This document shows positions 16,205 to 24,881 of a DNA stretch of 36,643 nt, piece after piece. Under the pieces are notes generated by a model. The model worked only from the letters and a program-made list of their open reading frames with translations, made no database searches and was not told the origin of the DNA. Made by a program: the position numbers and the translations under genes. Positions within the stretch are counted from its first letter, which is position 1. The number at the start of each line of letters is the position of its first letter. Source of the stretch: a virus; the IMG/VR virus record IMGVR_UViG_3300027963_000165, positions 1 to 36,643 of that record. One strand, given 5' to 3'.

Positions 16205-16558
16205 TTAGTCTTTATTTTTCATCCATCCACCTGTTAGACCATGACGAGCAGGATTGACCTTAGGACGATAGCCAACGGCACACAGATGCGGATTATCTTT
16301 CAGATACTCAGGCATCCATTCATGGACGTTATTCCCGTGCTGACCCTGCAAACGGAAGAAGAGGCGGCTATTGATGCGTGCAGCCATCTGCCCAAGCCCT
16401 TCCATCTGCGTAGAGCCTTGTTTACGCATCTCCGCGGCTAGACGAGCCTGGTCCTCGTGGACCTTGGCTTTCTCGTTGGGCAGACCATTCTGGATCTCCC
16501 ACCACCATTTGCGGACAAACTCCTTGGGAATATCTGTGACTATTTGATCGCTGCTCAT
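16205..16558 (-). CDS. Hypothetical protein between capsid and adaptor genes
   Basis: A 117-residue charged protein with a helical N-terminal half (EKAKVHEDQARLAAEMRKQG) and a basic, aromatic-rich C-terminal half (RINSRLFFRLQGQHGNNVHE). Its stop directly abuts the adaptor ATG region. It begins right after a transcription terminator, so its transcription needs readthrough or an unseen promoter. Not recognised; a head-completion or assembly protein is possible by position. Confidence 0.6.
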   Translation of the reverse strand: MSSDQIVTDIPKEFVRKWWWEIQNGLPNEKAKVHEDQARLAAEMRKQGSTQMEGLGQMAARINSRLFFRLQGQHGNNVHEWMPEYLKDNPHLCAVGYRPKVNPARHGLTGGWMKNKD

Positions 16559-16559
16559 T

Positions 16560-16599
16560 AAAAAAGAAAACGGGCAGAGCCTCGGATGAGGATGCCCCC
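16560..16599 (-). terminator. Rho-independent terminator after the capsid-decoration genes
   Basis: On the minus strand a hairpin with stems GGGCA/TGCCC (16572-16576 with 16593-16597) and CCTC/GAGG (16580-16583 with 16588-16591) is followed by GTTTTCTTTTTT. It lies just after the stop of the decoration-like gene and before the gene at 16205-16558. It should end or thin out the scaffold-capsid-decoration transcript, giving higher levels of head proteins than tail proteins. Confidence 0.8.
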
Positions 16600-16612
16600 T
16601 GTTTGAGATTAC

Positions 16613-17083
16613 TTAACCAAGCTTCGTCGGATCGCTAAGATCCACGATGTTCAGGTAAATATCCAGTGCGCCAGCGGTCAGAGCCGAAGGACTGCCGCCA
16701 CCTCCTGAGTTCGTAAACGTAGCAACAAGGTTAACAGACGCTGTGCCCTTAACGATGGTAGCGTTGGTAAGAACCCCCGCCAGAACGCCAGCAGTCTTCA
16801 CGGATTGAGCCGTGACGAGTGCGCTAGTGCTGCTAGTGGTGCCAATATTCACTGAGAACGCCGTCGTGCCCGCAAAGGCAGTCGTGATGTTCACCAGTGC
16901 ATTGTTCATTACGAAGTTTGACGGCAAAGTACCGAGCGTCAACGTTACGGTATCGGCATTACCCGAACCGTAAGCAACGTCAGAATAGTCAACGTGAAAC
17001 TTGTTGGAGAATCCGCGAGATTGTTCTTGCAGCGAAAGCTGCGAGGTATCGGCGCGGGCGATGGTTACTGCTGTATCAGCCAT
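16613..17083 (-). CDS. Probable capsid decoration protein
   Basis: A 156-residue, beta-rich protein with alternating Thr, Val, Ala and Gly (TVTLTLGTLPSNFVMNNAL, TTAFSVNIGTTSSTSALV, ASVNLVATFTNSGGGGSPSA), and no membrane segment. It follows the major capsid gene and is followed by a strong terminator, a typical place for a head decoration or stabilising protein made in high amounts. An AAGGA element precedes the ATG, one of the few Shine-Dalgarno-like sites in this block. The role is inferred. Confidence 0.65.
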   Translation of the reverse strand: MADTAVTIARADTSQLSLQEQSRGFSNKFHVDYSDVAYGSGNADTVTLTLGTLPSNFVMNNALVNITTAFAGTTAFSVNIGTTSSTSALVTAQSVKTAGVLAGVLTNATIVKGTASVNLVATFTNSGGGGSPSALTAGALDIYLNIVDLSDPTKLG

Positions 17084-17114
17084 GGTAGTGTCCTTTTATG
17101 TTGAGGATTATTGT

Positions 17115-18116
17115 TTAGCTGGATTGAGCAAATTTGCCAAGCCCCAGCGGATTCTTAACCATGAGGGTAAGAGCCGCCAGGATAAACCCGCGACGACCAC
17201 CACCAAGATCAGGCAATTCATTAGATTCGATACCGAGCATATAGCCCAGACCGACCAACTCTGGATCAATGACGTAACCGCGAGCTTTCTGTTGGTTAGT
17301 CGTGGTTGAAGGATCAGCACCATCGAGGATACCGTTGAACAAGTCAGGTACAATCGTAACGGTGTGGAAGTCTCCAACGTACATCGTGACATCCAAATCA
17401 ATCTGGTGCTCCGTAGCATCCTGAGTTACTTGGTAGGATTTTGATGTAGTCGCACCTTCTTGACGCTGGAATTTGCTGATAGCCCGCTTGAGCGAGGGAC
17501 CAGCAAACAGCGTGTACGAACGGCGACCACCGACCTGTTGGAAGATCGATTGGAAGACATCGTTGAACTCCGACTCAGACAGAGAACTAGTGGTGCTGGA
17601 ACTAAGAATGTTGGCCGTAGGCGTACGGAACGCTGCGGGAACATCGGAACCAGGGGTATTGCTGATCCACTTTCCAAGCGCACGAGCCTTGTAAGGCGCG
17701 GGCGGGGCTTCCTGTTGGCGGTCATTATCGGAACCAATACAGGCTTCGATATCGCGTTTGATTTCGCGCATAGCCTTCATTTTGGCATTCGCGACCTCGC
17801 TGGACACGCCAGCAACGTCAGAAGCCTCCTGAAGACGCGAAACCATCCACTGTTCGCGGAACTGCTGGACGTAATTGCCCAGACGAGCGCGATTGACGGC
17901 TTGATTAGAGAACGCAAGGACATCTTGACCTTCCAGCACGCCACCGAAGTTAACGGCGGAAAGGGTGTCCACTTGCCATTCTTGATACGCATTCGTCATG
18001 CGTTTAGTTTTTGAGAAGGTCGAAACCTTCGGAGTATCCTCGGGGGCGAGGATGGTCAGGAAATCTGTGAGGTCTTCACGATCACCGGCAACATTGTAAG
18101 TAGTAGATAGGGCCAT
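17115..18116 (-). CDS. Major capsid protein, SU10-type HK97 fold
   Basis: A 333-residue protein. The N-terminus (DREDLTDFLTILAPEDTPKV, YQEWQVDTL) and the helix KMKAMREIKRDIEACIGS match the SU10-like major capsid family (DUF5309 type). Its C-terminal half has TMYVGDFHTVTIVPDLF, ARGYVIDPELVGLGYM and LMVKNPLGLGKF, as expected for the axial domain. It builds the icosahedral shell. Directly upstream is the scaffolding gene and downstream the decoration-like gene. The leader has no Shine-Dalgarno sequence (TCTACA before ATG). Confidence 0.85.
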   Translation of the reverse strand: MALSTTYNVAGDREDLTDFLTILAPEDTPKVSTFSKTKRMTNAYQEWQVDTLSAVNFGGVLEGQDVLAFSNQAVNRARLGNYVQQFREQWMVSRLQEASDVAGVSSEVANAKMKAMREIKRDIEACIGSDNDRQQEAPPAPYKARALGKWISNTPGSDVPAAFRTPTANILSSSTTSSLSESEFNDVFQSIFQQVGGRRSYTLFAGPSLKRAISKFQRQEGATTSKSYQVTQDATEHQIDLDVTMYVGDFHTVTIVPDLFNGILDGADPSTTTNQQKARGYVIDPELVGLGYMLGIESNELPDLGGGRRGFILAALTLMVKNPLGLGKFAQSS

Positions 18117-18128
18117 TGTAGAACGAGT

Positions 18129-19226
18129 TTAACGGTTGAATTTTGCTTTTTCTTTTGCCAGCAGAAATGCTGCTGCTTCGTTTGCCGTGACGCCACCCTT
18201 CTTGGATAATTGTGACCGCATCGCTTCAATCTGGTTGGCTGATTTCGCTGCTGAAGGCATACGAACGTCACCACCGTTGGAAGAAACGACTGATTGACTG
18301 GACGGAGGACGGTTGCTCATAGCAGTTTTAGGCTTGTTGTCTGTTTTTGCAGCCTTCTGTTTAGCATCGAGGGACCGAAGCCCTTCAATTTGCACTCCAA
18401 TGATCCAATCCGCATTAGGCAGATTCTTCATCCAGGGCATCTGTGACAATGCTTGTTGGGCGAGGACGTATTCAGGCGCACTTTTGTCTTTCAGATAGGG
18501 AAACATCTGATGAGCGACTTGCTGCGACTGCTGCTTCTGCGTCAGGAACTGTGTACGGGCTGGAATGTCATCATCGAGCGTTTTTTCTGCATTACGCAGA
18601 ATCGCTTTTAACTCACTCCGTCCCAAAACAGTATCGCCAACCTGAATCGGCTCAAAGTCATCACGATCTAATTGATCTTGGGCGAATCGCTTGGCTTCCT
18701 TGGCCTGTTGCTGTAAGGAGGCTAATGCTTGAAAGTCATCAATCTGGGCCAGCGGCACATTGGCAGGCATCTGTGCGGTTGCTGGCTTTTGAGTAGCTTG
18801 TTCAGCGGGAGGTGAACTGTTTCTTTCCCCTAGCTGGGACTCAAGCTGCTCTAATCGCGACTCCAAGGCTTTTCGCTTGGCGACTTCTTTACCGATACGT
18901 TTATCGATTTTCTTCTGAAGCTCTGGTGTAATATCCTGAGAAGGAACATCAGCTTCACCATCGGATGTTTCCACCTCTTGGCTTGGCTCGGCAGACTCGG
19001 CGGAAGCTTCGTCTGGGTTGACTGAAGTATTTGACGCTGATTCCTGCGTCGGAGCAGTCTGTTCAGTCTGTCGTTGAGCTTTAGCATTTTCGGACTCGAT
19101 GTTAAGGAGTCGTTGGGCTGCTTGCGCGACACTCAGATTACTCTTTTTCGGTGCATCATTTTTTGCCTCAGTATTAGATACCTCAGCTGGCTGTGAAGAA
19201 GCGGATTCGACGTTTTCGTTAGACAT
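18129..19226 (-). CDS. Scaffolding protein
   Basis: A 365-residue acidic, helical protein. Residues 1-95 are low-complexity Ser/Glu/Ala. Residues about 96-150 form a coiled coil (ITPELQKKIDKRIGKEVAKR then LESRLEQLESQLGE). The C-terminus is basic and helical (EAMRSQLSKKGGVTANEAAA). This composition and the position directly before the major capsid gene are standard for phage scaffolds that direct capsid assembly and leave the procapsid. The leader between 19227 and 19347 may carry its promoter. Confidence 0.8.
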   Translation of the reverse strand: MSNENVESASSQPAEVSNTEAKNDAPKKSNLSVAQAAQRLLNIESENAKAQRQTEQTAPTQESASNTSVNPDEASAESAEPSQEVETSDGEADVPSQDITPELQKKIDKRIGKEVAKRKALESRLEQLESQLGERNSSPPAEQATQKPATAQMPANVPLAQIDDFQALASLQQQAKEAKRFAQDQLDRDDFEPIQVGDTVLGRSELKAILRNAEKTLDDDIPARTQFLTQKQQSQQVAHQMFPYLKDKSAPEYVLAQQALSQMPWMKNLPNADWIIGVQIEGLRSLDAKQKAAKTDNKPKTAMSNRPPSSQSVVSSNGGDVRMPSAAKSANQIEAMRSQLSKKGGVTANEAAAFLLAKEKAKFNR

Positions 19227-19269
19227 GGGATTATAGCCCCCAAGGGCCGATAGACTTCATGGCGGATGC

Positions 19270-19320
19270 CAAGTATCGGTACAAATGCGTGCGCAAACTA
19301 TACTGTCAACAATAAATATA
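19270..19320 (-). promoter_or_regulatory. Possible promoter for scaffold and capsid genes
   Basis: The 121-bp gap before the scaffold gene contains, on the minus strand, a perfect TTGACA (19304-19309) in an AT-rich flank. No good -10 hexamer is visible at 16-18 bp spacing, so only the -35-like element is clear. Confidence 0.3.
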
Positions 19321-19347
19321 ACAATTTATTGCACCGAATGAAACCTA

Positions 19348-19644
19348 TTAGGATCCGCGGTCTTCAGCATCAGTCTCTGCTTGCAGCAATTGCTGCTGAA
19401 CAAAGTCATCGTACAACGCAATAATCTGTGAGTACGCTCGGAGTTCCCCCGTGGATGCAAGGGTCATACGATCATTTTGAACAACTGCATCGGAACACAG
19501 ATCAATCATGGTGGAATGCTGCATTTCGCGCAGTTCCTCAATGAAATTCTGGAAGTTATCGTTCCCAACCAAACCAAACATGGTATGACGCAAGTTAGCA
19601 AACTTCTCAGTAGAACTCCGATGGGGATCGCGACGTTTCTTCAT
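19348..19644 (-). CDS. Hypothetical protein coupled to portal
   Basis: A 98-residue helical protein (FQNFIEELREMQHSTMIDL, ELRAYSQIIALYDDFVQQQL). Its ATG overlaps the portal stop codon (19641-19644, ATGA), so it is probably translated by re-initiation after portal. Position between portal and scaffold suggests a head-assembly accessory protein. No family is recognised. Confidence 0.65.
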   Translation of the reverse strand: MKKRRDPHRSSTEKFANLRHTMFGLVGNDNFQNFIEELREMQHSTMIDLCSDAVVQNDRMTLASTGELRAYSQIIALYDDFVQQQLLQAETDAEDRGS

Positions 19645-21788
19645 TTGGAGGCTGTAGCTGCGGTGGGATTAGGCATGGTAGCACCTAGGCGACCAATAAC
19701 AGCGTTTTGCTGTTGCTGCATCTGGAACTCATACTGTTTCTTGCGGGTATCCAGACGCTGACGGAATGGTTCATCTTGGGCGTACCGTTGCTGGATGTCA
19801 GGTTGCTGCAAATACTGCTCCATGATTTGCAGACCAAATTGCGGAGGTGTGCCAGGCTTGATGTTCTTGGGAATGCCGGCAAAGATCTGCGTAAGATCCT
19901 GCTGTTCGTCCTCCACTAGCTGTTGCTGGGCCTGTTGCACGGGGCGAATAATGCGCTCGGCAATGTTAGGATCAATGGTGGAAATGAATGCGGTGCAGAG
20001 GGCAGAATAATCAATGATTCCATCGCGGTCGAGCGACTGAGCGGCCTGAATAATGGCAGTCCATTTCTCGCTCATCCGCTTGAAGTCAGTGGATTGCACG
20101 TCCCACGACAGGTAGAAATCAAACTCTTCATTGATGTCACCCTTGTTGAACAATTGAAGGTTAGTGTCCTTAACGCCCATTACGCGGAACATGACTTCAT
20201 CTTGTCCGTACTGCTTGTAGAGCTTCCAGACCTGTCGGAAGGTGCGTGACAAACAACTGAGGAATTTATCCACCTCAAATTGATTGTAGATGGGGTCAAT
20301 AGCAGGATCACCTTCGCGGGAAGCAAATCCATTGTACTCCTTGAATGAGGCTTCCAACAACGTCTCGGACGTGTTGGTGTTCATGTCAGGGATAGGACGA
20401 TCTGCGTAATGGTATTCGTTGGGCCTGCGCTCCGAAATCATGGCTCCTGGCCCCCAGCGTCCTGGTGGGCGTCCTTGTGGGTAGCAAATGGGCGGAAGGA
20501 TGCCTAGAGAGGCCGCGTCAATGCGACTATCTTTATGCGCCTTGATTTGGTCCTGCCAAGGCTTGCCTGGTTCTGGTACGCCTCGCGAATCGTGCAACTT
20601 GCGGCTGAGATACTCGCGGCGGTACAGAACAAATGGATACTCGCCGTGCGCGTAACCCAGCAGACCTGTTTTGGCGTAGCCGTCATGGTTCTGATCGGCA
20701 GGCAGCATCGGATTAAAGATGGTGCAGTAAATTCCTGGCGTCCCATCTTCGTCTGACAAGCGTTGGTAGGCGTAGACAACGCCAATGCGGTCAGTGAACC
20801 GCTGTTGGGTGTAGACAAAGGAACGACTGATAGGTTGAAGGTACTCGCTGGGGCTGATGGTAATCAGTTGTCCGCGTACTTTCTGAATGGCAGCTTCCAC
20901 CCAATTCTCGTCCCAGCCATCGGTCTGGACCAAGGCACGCAATTGCTCTGCGGTGAAATACTCTACGCGGTAAATCCCTGGCGTATGTTCAAGATCGGTA
21001 GAGAAAGATGGGATAAAAACGTGCTCATCCAGATTGAAAGCGCGGATGATGGGGTAGGACCGCTCAGGACCATCCATTGGCACGGTGGTTTCACCTGTGT
21101 CGCGCAACTCTTTCAGCATCTTGCCAGCTTTGCCTTTGGAGCAATCGTACTGCTTGACAAAGATTTCCTTCAGGTCGTCGGCTGCGCTCTTGTCTTCCAA
21201 GAGGGCCATAATGTCGATGGCGGGGAACTGCTCTTGCAGATCTTGCAAGCGGACGCTGACCATAACCTTCTCTTTGCGCTTCTCCCAGAACTGACCCATG
21301 ACGGCAATACCTTTTTCGTCCATGAAGTTAGCGCACATCTCAATCTCGCGCTCAATTTCGGGAATCTGCGTCTGGATCATCCAACGCATAAAATTGCTAA
21401 CCAACTGACTTCGGGAACCGTCCTCTGAGCCTACGGGTACAGCGGTAAGGTTCGAGCGTTTAAACGCCATTCCCTTCATTGCAACTTTCTTGTTGATGAT
21501 ATTATCAACGAGGAAGCAGCGCAAATCGCTGGCACCATCCCACGGGGTAGGGCTTACTTTGCTACCTTCGCGAGAATGCTTTTTACCATCGGCAGATTGA
21601 CCGTTCCAGATAGCGTAACGTGTCTCGTAGTTCAACCGGCATTGGTCGATGAATGGTTGGTTATCGCGCACGCAATCTTCAAAGGCTTTCTTCAGCAGGT
21701 TGAAGTTTGGACCTTCGTTTTCAGACGGGGCCAATTGAAGGCCAGGGTCTGAAGTCATAGATTTGGCATTGCCGTCAATAGAACTCAT
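19641..21788 (-). CDS. Portal protein
   Basis: A 715-residue protein, within the size range of large podovirus portals. It has the portal-like N-terminal region (FEDCVRDNQPFIDQCRLNYE, WDGASDLRCFLVDNIINKKV), a beta/helix core (IYCTIFNPMLPADQNHDGYA, GEYPFVLYRREYLSRKLHDS), the wing and stem region with ASREGDPAIDPIYNQFEVDK, and a Gln-rich helical C-terminus (QQQLVEDEQQDLTQIF, EFQMQQQQNAVIG) like a barrel. It forms the dodecameric ring for DNA entry and exit. It lies downstream of the large terminase, the usual packaging order. The leader has no Shine-Dalgarno sequence. Confidence 0.8.
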   Translation of the reverse strand: MSSIDGNAKSMTSDPGLQLAPSENEGPNFNLLKKAFEDCVRDNQPFIDQCRLNYETRYAIWNGQSADGKKHSREGSKVSPTPWDGASDLRCFLVDNIINKKVAMKGMAFKRSNLTAVPVGSEDGSRSQLVSNFMRWMIQTQIPEIEREIEMCANFMDEKGIAVMGQFWEKRKEKVMVSVRLQDLQEQFPAIDIMALLEDKSAADDLKEIFVKQYDCSKGKAGKMLKELRDTGETTVPMDGPERSYPIIRAFNLDEHVFIPSFSTDLEHTPGIYRVEYFTAEQLRALVQTDGWDENWVEAAIQKVRGQLITISPSEYLQPISRSFVYTQQRFTDRIGVVYAYQRLSDEDGTPGIYCTIFNPMLPADQNHDGYAKTGLLGYAHGEYPFVLYRREYLSRKLHDSRGVPEPGKPWQDQIKAHKDSRIDAASLGILPPICYPQGRPPGRWGPGAMISERRPNEYHYADRPIPDMNTNTSETLLEASFKEYNGFASREGDPAIDPIYNQFEVDKFLSCLSRTFRQVWKLYKQYGQDEVMFRVMGVKDTNLQLFNKGDINEEFDFYLSWDVQSTDFKRMSEKWTAIIQAAQSLDRDGIIDYSALCTAFISTIDPNIAERIIRPVQQAQQQLVEDEQQDLTQIFAGIPKNIKPGTPPQFGLQIMEQYLQQPDIQQRYAQDEPFRQRLDTRKKQYEFQMQQQQNAVIGRLGATMPNPTAATASK

Positions 21789-21832
21789 AGGCTTATGTCA
21801 CGACTATTGTAGATTTTTAATAAATCAAGCAA

Positions 21833-23473
21833 TCAATAACTCCAAGTCCTATCGTCAATCTGTTTATTGGCGTGCGGATCGACAAAGGAGCACTGGGAAA
21901 CCAGCAGATACCGCAGGCAGTCAATAGGATCCTTGCTGGCTTCGTCTTTGCCACCCTTGGCTGTATATTCCTGCAAGGAATAGATCAAATTTTGGCAGCG
22001 TTCGCTGATGTAAATCTTGGGCGCGTTAAGGGATGAGATGGGTTTGCTCTCGTCGTAGGAGAACAAGCCGTTGATGAGCTGGATGCCGTTTTCGATTTCA
22101 ACGCCAGGGGCGGGCAGAAAAATCATACCGGCATCGTCAAGCTCGCTGATAATTGTGGTAGCTCCATCCGCAGATTGTTTTTCGGCAGCACCTAGGCGTG
22201 GATCGATAAACCGCTCAAAGATAGTTTCACCTTCCTCGCAATGTTTCATCAATTCGACGTAATCATTGATGCCTCTCTTAGAACCTTTTTGGGCTGGACC
22301 TGCTTTGCCCTCGGGTCCAGTGCCTGGCAATGCCCAGTCGTCGTAGTCAGGCCACTCGCGGTAAACCCACCACGTCCCTGCTGCATCAATCGCTGCCCAA
22401 ATCATAAACCAATTCTTGGATCCAGCGGGATCAAGCACCATGTAACGGGTGACATTGTAATCCACGTTGTTGGTCCACGGCAGTTTTTCGTGCGGGATGA
22501 CGTTGACCTCTTTGTTGAAGCCAGGAAACACGCTGGTCATGCTCTTAGTCGGCACGCCATAGGCGCGGGCAAATACTTCATCCTTGGAGCGACCTAGCAG
22601 TTTGTTCCTAAAATCTGAGGTATCGATGAAGCTATTATCTTCTGTCCAAAAGTAATAGATGATCGTTCCAGGACGCGACAACGATTCTTGAACGACAGGA
22701 AGCTCGCGGCCTACGAGTGGAGCAAAGCGTTTCTCTAGCGTGCGAGTCTTGCCAAGGATGTCCTGCACCAAGGGTGTCCAGCCCGTGAGCGTGGTGAACG
22801 TCAGGAGAATGCGCCCATGGTAGTCAGTAGTGCGGTACTGCAAGGTCTCAAACATCTTCTGCGGGCATTCTTCATCGCACCAAATGAGATGCGCCTTAAA
22901 ACCTTCAGCTACTTGGGCATCAGCTTGGTAGCTCCGGTAGTTGCTAAACTTGATGCTGCCTCCGCGGCGAAATCCATTAACGGGTGGGAGGATGCAAATG
23001 TTATCGGTAAAACCATTCTTCTGCGAGTACTGGACGCTGTGATTAAGCCCCTTCTTGGTGGGCAAGTTGCGAATGCCATCGGGCAGGGCGTCCCAGATCA
23101 TGCGTTGCTGATCTTCGATAGATCGGTCCTCGTTTACGTGGTAGGCCCGAACCTCTGCACCAGGGATTGTACCTGCCGCCCAGACGCATAACCTGCTGGC
23201 TATCATCGATTTTGAACTACGATTTCCGCCCAGGATGACGTGGTTGGTATATTTGTTCCAGTTCTTCATCATGGTCTGCCATGAAGGAAGAATCCAACCT
23301 GCACCTACCGGATTCATCAAAGCGTCGTGATTGCGTTGCTCACGAAACGTCAAGTACTCGGCCAGTTTCTCTTTAGGCCAACTCATCAGAACCGAATCAG
23401 GTGGATTAGAAACCCACGGGATTCCAAAGTCAGGTTTAAAGTCATCGCAGTAATGAACATCGCCAAGTGCCAT
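21833..23473 (-). CDS. terL: Terminase large subunit
   Basis: A 546-residue protein that drives ATP-dependent DNA packaging and cuts concatemers. Walker A is GGNRSSKS (82-89). Walker B with the catalytic Glu is HLIWCDEECP (about 195-204, Asp200-Glu201). The coupling motif is LTFTTLTG (about 224-231). The RNase H-like nuclease part carries MVLDPAGSKN, the later RFIDPRLGAA and the C-terminal DEASKDPIDCLRY, giving the expected acidic triad. Its length is typical. Portal follows downstream. Confidence 0.92.
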   Translation of the reverse strand: MALGDVHYCDDFKPDFGIPWVSNPPDSVLMSWPKEKLAEYLTFREQRNHDALMNPVGAGWILPSWQTMMKNWNKYTNHVILGGNRSSKSMIASRLCVWAAGTIPGAEVRAYHVNEDRSIEDQQRMIWDALPDGIRNLPTKKGLNHSVQYSQKNGFTDNICILPPVNGFRRGGSIKFSNYRSYQADAQVAEGFKAHLIWCDEECPQKMFETLQYRTTDYHGRILLTFTTLTGWTPLVQDILGKTRTLEKRFAPLVGRELPVVQESLSRPGTIIYYFWTEDNSFIDTSDFRNKLLGRSKDEVFARAYGVPTKSMTSVFPGFNKEVNVIPHEKLPWTNNVDYNVTRYMVLDPAGSKNWFMIWAAIDAAGTWWVYREWPDYDDWALPGTGPEGKAGPAQKGSKRGINDYVELMKHCEEGETIFERFIDPRLGAAEKQSADGATTIISELDDAGMIFLPAPGVEIENGIQLINGLFSYDESKPISSLNAPKIYISERCQNLIYSLQEYTAKGGKDEASKDPIDCLRYLLVSQCSFVDPHANKQIDDRTWSY

Positions 23474-23477
23474 AGGA

Positions 23478-23675
23478 TTACTTCTTTTTCTTAAAGGGTT
23501 TAATCAACGTTGCGTAAGCTACGCGGCTTATCTTCAACTGCTTCCATGTAATGATGCCTTGGCCATCAATGTTGATGCCTTCAGGTTCTGCATTAACTGA
23601 GAGGCGGGCGTATTCCCTTGCGCCTTCAATGTCCGGTTCAATTAACCATTCGTTAATTTTTGTACGAGTAATCAT
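23478..23675 (-). CDS. Small basic protein upstream of terminase
   Basis: A 65-residue protein from ATG 23675 (a GTG at 23729 would give 83 residues; the ATG is preferred because the sequence before it does not look conserved). It has mixed helix and strand (ITRTKINEWLIEPDIEGARE, GIITWKQLKISRVAYATLI) and ends in a Lys run. It lies 4 bp before the terminase start. Family unknown. It could be a packaging accessory or DNA-binding protein. Confidence 0.5.
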   Translation of the reverse strand: MITRTKINEWLIEPDIEGAREYARLSVNAEPEGINIDGQGIITWKQLKISRVAYATLIKPFKKKK

Positions 23676-23735
23676 TGGGCAGGGTGAGATGCGTTTCCTG
23701 CAATAGCCAATGATTCTTTTTATCAACACATCAGG

Positions 23736-23752
23736 TATTAGAAACGCTAATA
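23736..23752. promoter_or_regulatory. Small dyad in the divergent gap before the glycosyltransferase
   Basis: TATTAG and CTAATA form a perfect 6-bp inverted repeat with a 5-bp spacer between the start of the minus-strand terminase block and the plus-strand glycosyltransferase. It is a possible operator for one or both; no promoter hexamers are convincing. Confidence 0.35.
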
Positions 23753-23811
23753 ACGACAGATGCTGTGAATTTTTAGCTTCAAAGACTGAGTAATCATTGC
23801 AGGTTTATTGC

Positions 23812-24705
23812 ATGGCTACTAAACGAATCCTCATTGGAACTCCTCTCAAAGGAGACATTCCTAAATCTTATTTTCGGACCAGCCTAGTTATGGCGTCCGC
23901 CAAGATTCCTGATGTCAAACTAGACTGGATCTTGCTGGATGGTCCTGCGGTACAAATTGCCCGCAACGAAATTGCAGCTTATGCTATTGAGAACAATTTT
24001 GATGAAGTCATCTTTTGGGATAAGGATGTCTTGGCGCAACGGAACGGGGTTGATGTTACTGACAGTGCGTTAATGCGGCTAATCGGGCATGACAAAGATA
24101 TTGTCACGTCGGTCTACGCCTCTCGGTCCTTGGATACGCATTGGCACGTTACGCCGTTACCTGGTGAGGTGGCTAACGAGGAAGGATTGCAGAAAGTAGA
24201 ACGCGCAAGCATTGGCTTTTCTAAAATCAAGGTGTCCGTGTTTAAAGCTATTGCTCACGACAATCCAGATCGAGTGGCAATGCTGTTGGATCCTAATCGT
24301 GCACCACGTTCCATTCCTGAACTGTTTCCTATGGAACTTCAAGGACGCAACATTCCGAGCTACCGTTTGCAACAGATCAAGAATGCCATGACTGATTGCA
24401 AGAATGATGATAAGTTGCGGATGCGGATTGAACGTGAGTTGTCCGTGCGTTACGATGAACCCAATGCCTATCTTTCGGAAGACTATGGATTCTGCAAGCT
24501 GGCGCGGGAGTCTGGCTACGATATCTGGATGGATACTCTGATGGTACTTGGTCACGAGTCCAGAGTAACGCTGCCCATTGAAACGCCCAAGCTCATGGAA
24601 ATGCTGTCAGAGCCGTGGCGCAAAGAGGAACTAGCCGTAATCAAAACTCAACTGATCAAACAGAACCAAGAGGCCAAGCAAAAGAATAACAACAACCGCA
24701 ACTGA
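23812..24705 (+). CDS. Glycosyltransferase, GT-A fold
   Basis: A 297-residue protein starting at ATG 23812, preceded by AGG; an in-frame TTG at 23797 is less likely. ILIGTPLKGDIPKSY and the run RNEIAAYAIENNFDEVIFWD are typical of GT-A sugar-nucleotide binding. WDKD (69-72) fits the DxD metal motif. Near the C-terminus, LSEDYGFCKL (221-230) and LGHES (246-250) match the late ED and His positions of family 2-like enzymes. It would move a sugar from a nucleotide donor to phage DNA, a virion protein or a host surface glycan. It stands alone on the plus strand between terminase and upstream late genes, so it looks like an added (moron) gene. Confidence 0.75.
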   Translation: MATKRILIGTPLKGDIPKSYFRTSLVMASAKIPDVKLDWILLDGPAVQIARNEIAAYAIENNFDEVIFWDKDVLAQRNGVDVTDSALMRLIGHDKDIVTSVYASRSLDTHWHVTPLPGEVANEEGLQKVERASIGFSKIKVSVFKAIAHDNPDRVAMLLDPNRAPRSIPELFPMELQGRNIPSYRLQQIKNAMTDCKNDDKLRMRIERELSVRYDEPNAYLSEDYGFCKLARESGYDIWMDTLMVLGHESRVTLPIETPKLMEMLSEPWRKEELAVIKTQLIKQNQEAKQKNNNNRN

Positions 24706-24707
24706 CC

Positions 24708-24881
24708 ATGAATGCTGACTACAAAGTAATTACCCCTGAGCAACGGTGGCACGCTGGTCGTCAAGCAGAGGCATTCTTTGGCCTGCTAGACGCTCATGAT
24801 AAACTTAAACAAGAGCATCTAAAGTTGCAGGAAGAAATGAAGAAGCTCCGCAAGGCTATCAAGACAGACAAGCCAACCTAG
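24708..24881 (+). CDS. Small coiled-coil protein behind the glycosyltransferase
   Basis: A 57-residue protein, 2 bp after the glycosyltransferase stop. After a short N-terminus (NADYKVITPEQRWHAGRQAE) it is one long charged helix (HDKLKQEHLKLQEEMKKLRK). It probably forms a two-gene unit with the glycosyltransferase. Its TAG stop overlaps the TAG stop of the convergent gene at 24878 within a CTAG palindrome. Function unknown. Confidence 0.6.
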   Translation: MNADYKVITPEQRWHAGRQAEAFFGLLDAHDKLKQEHLKLQEEMKKLRKAIKTDKPT

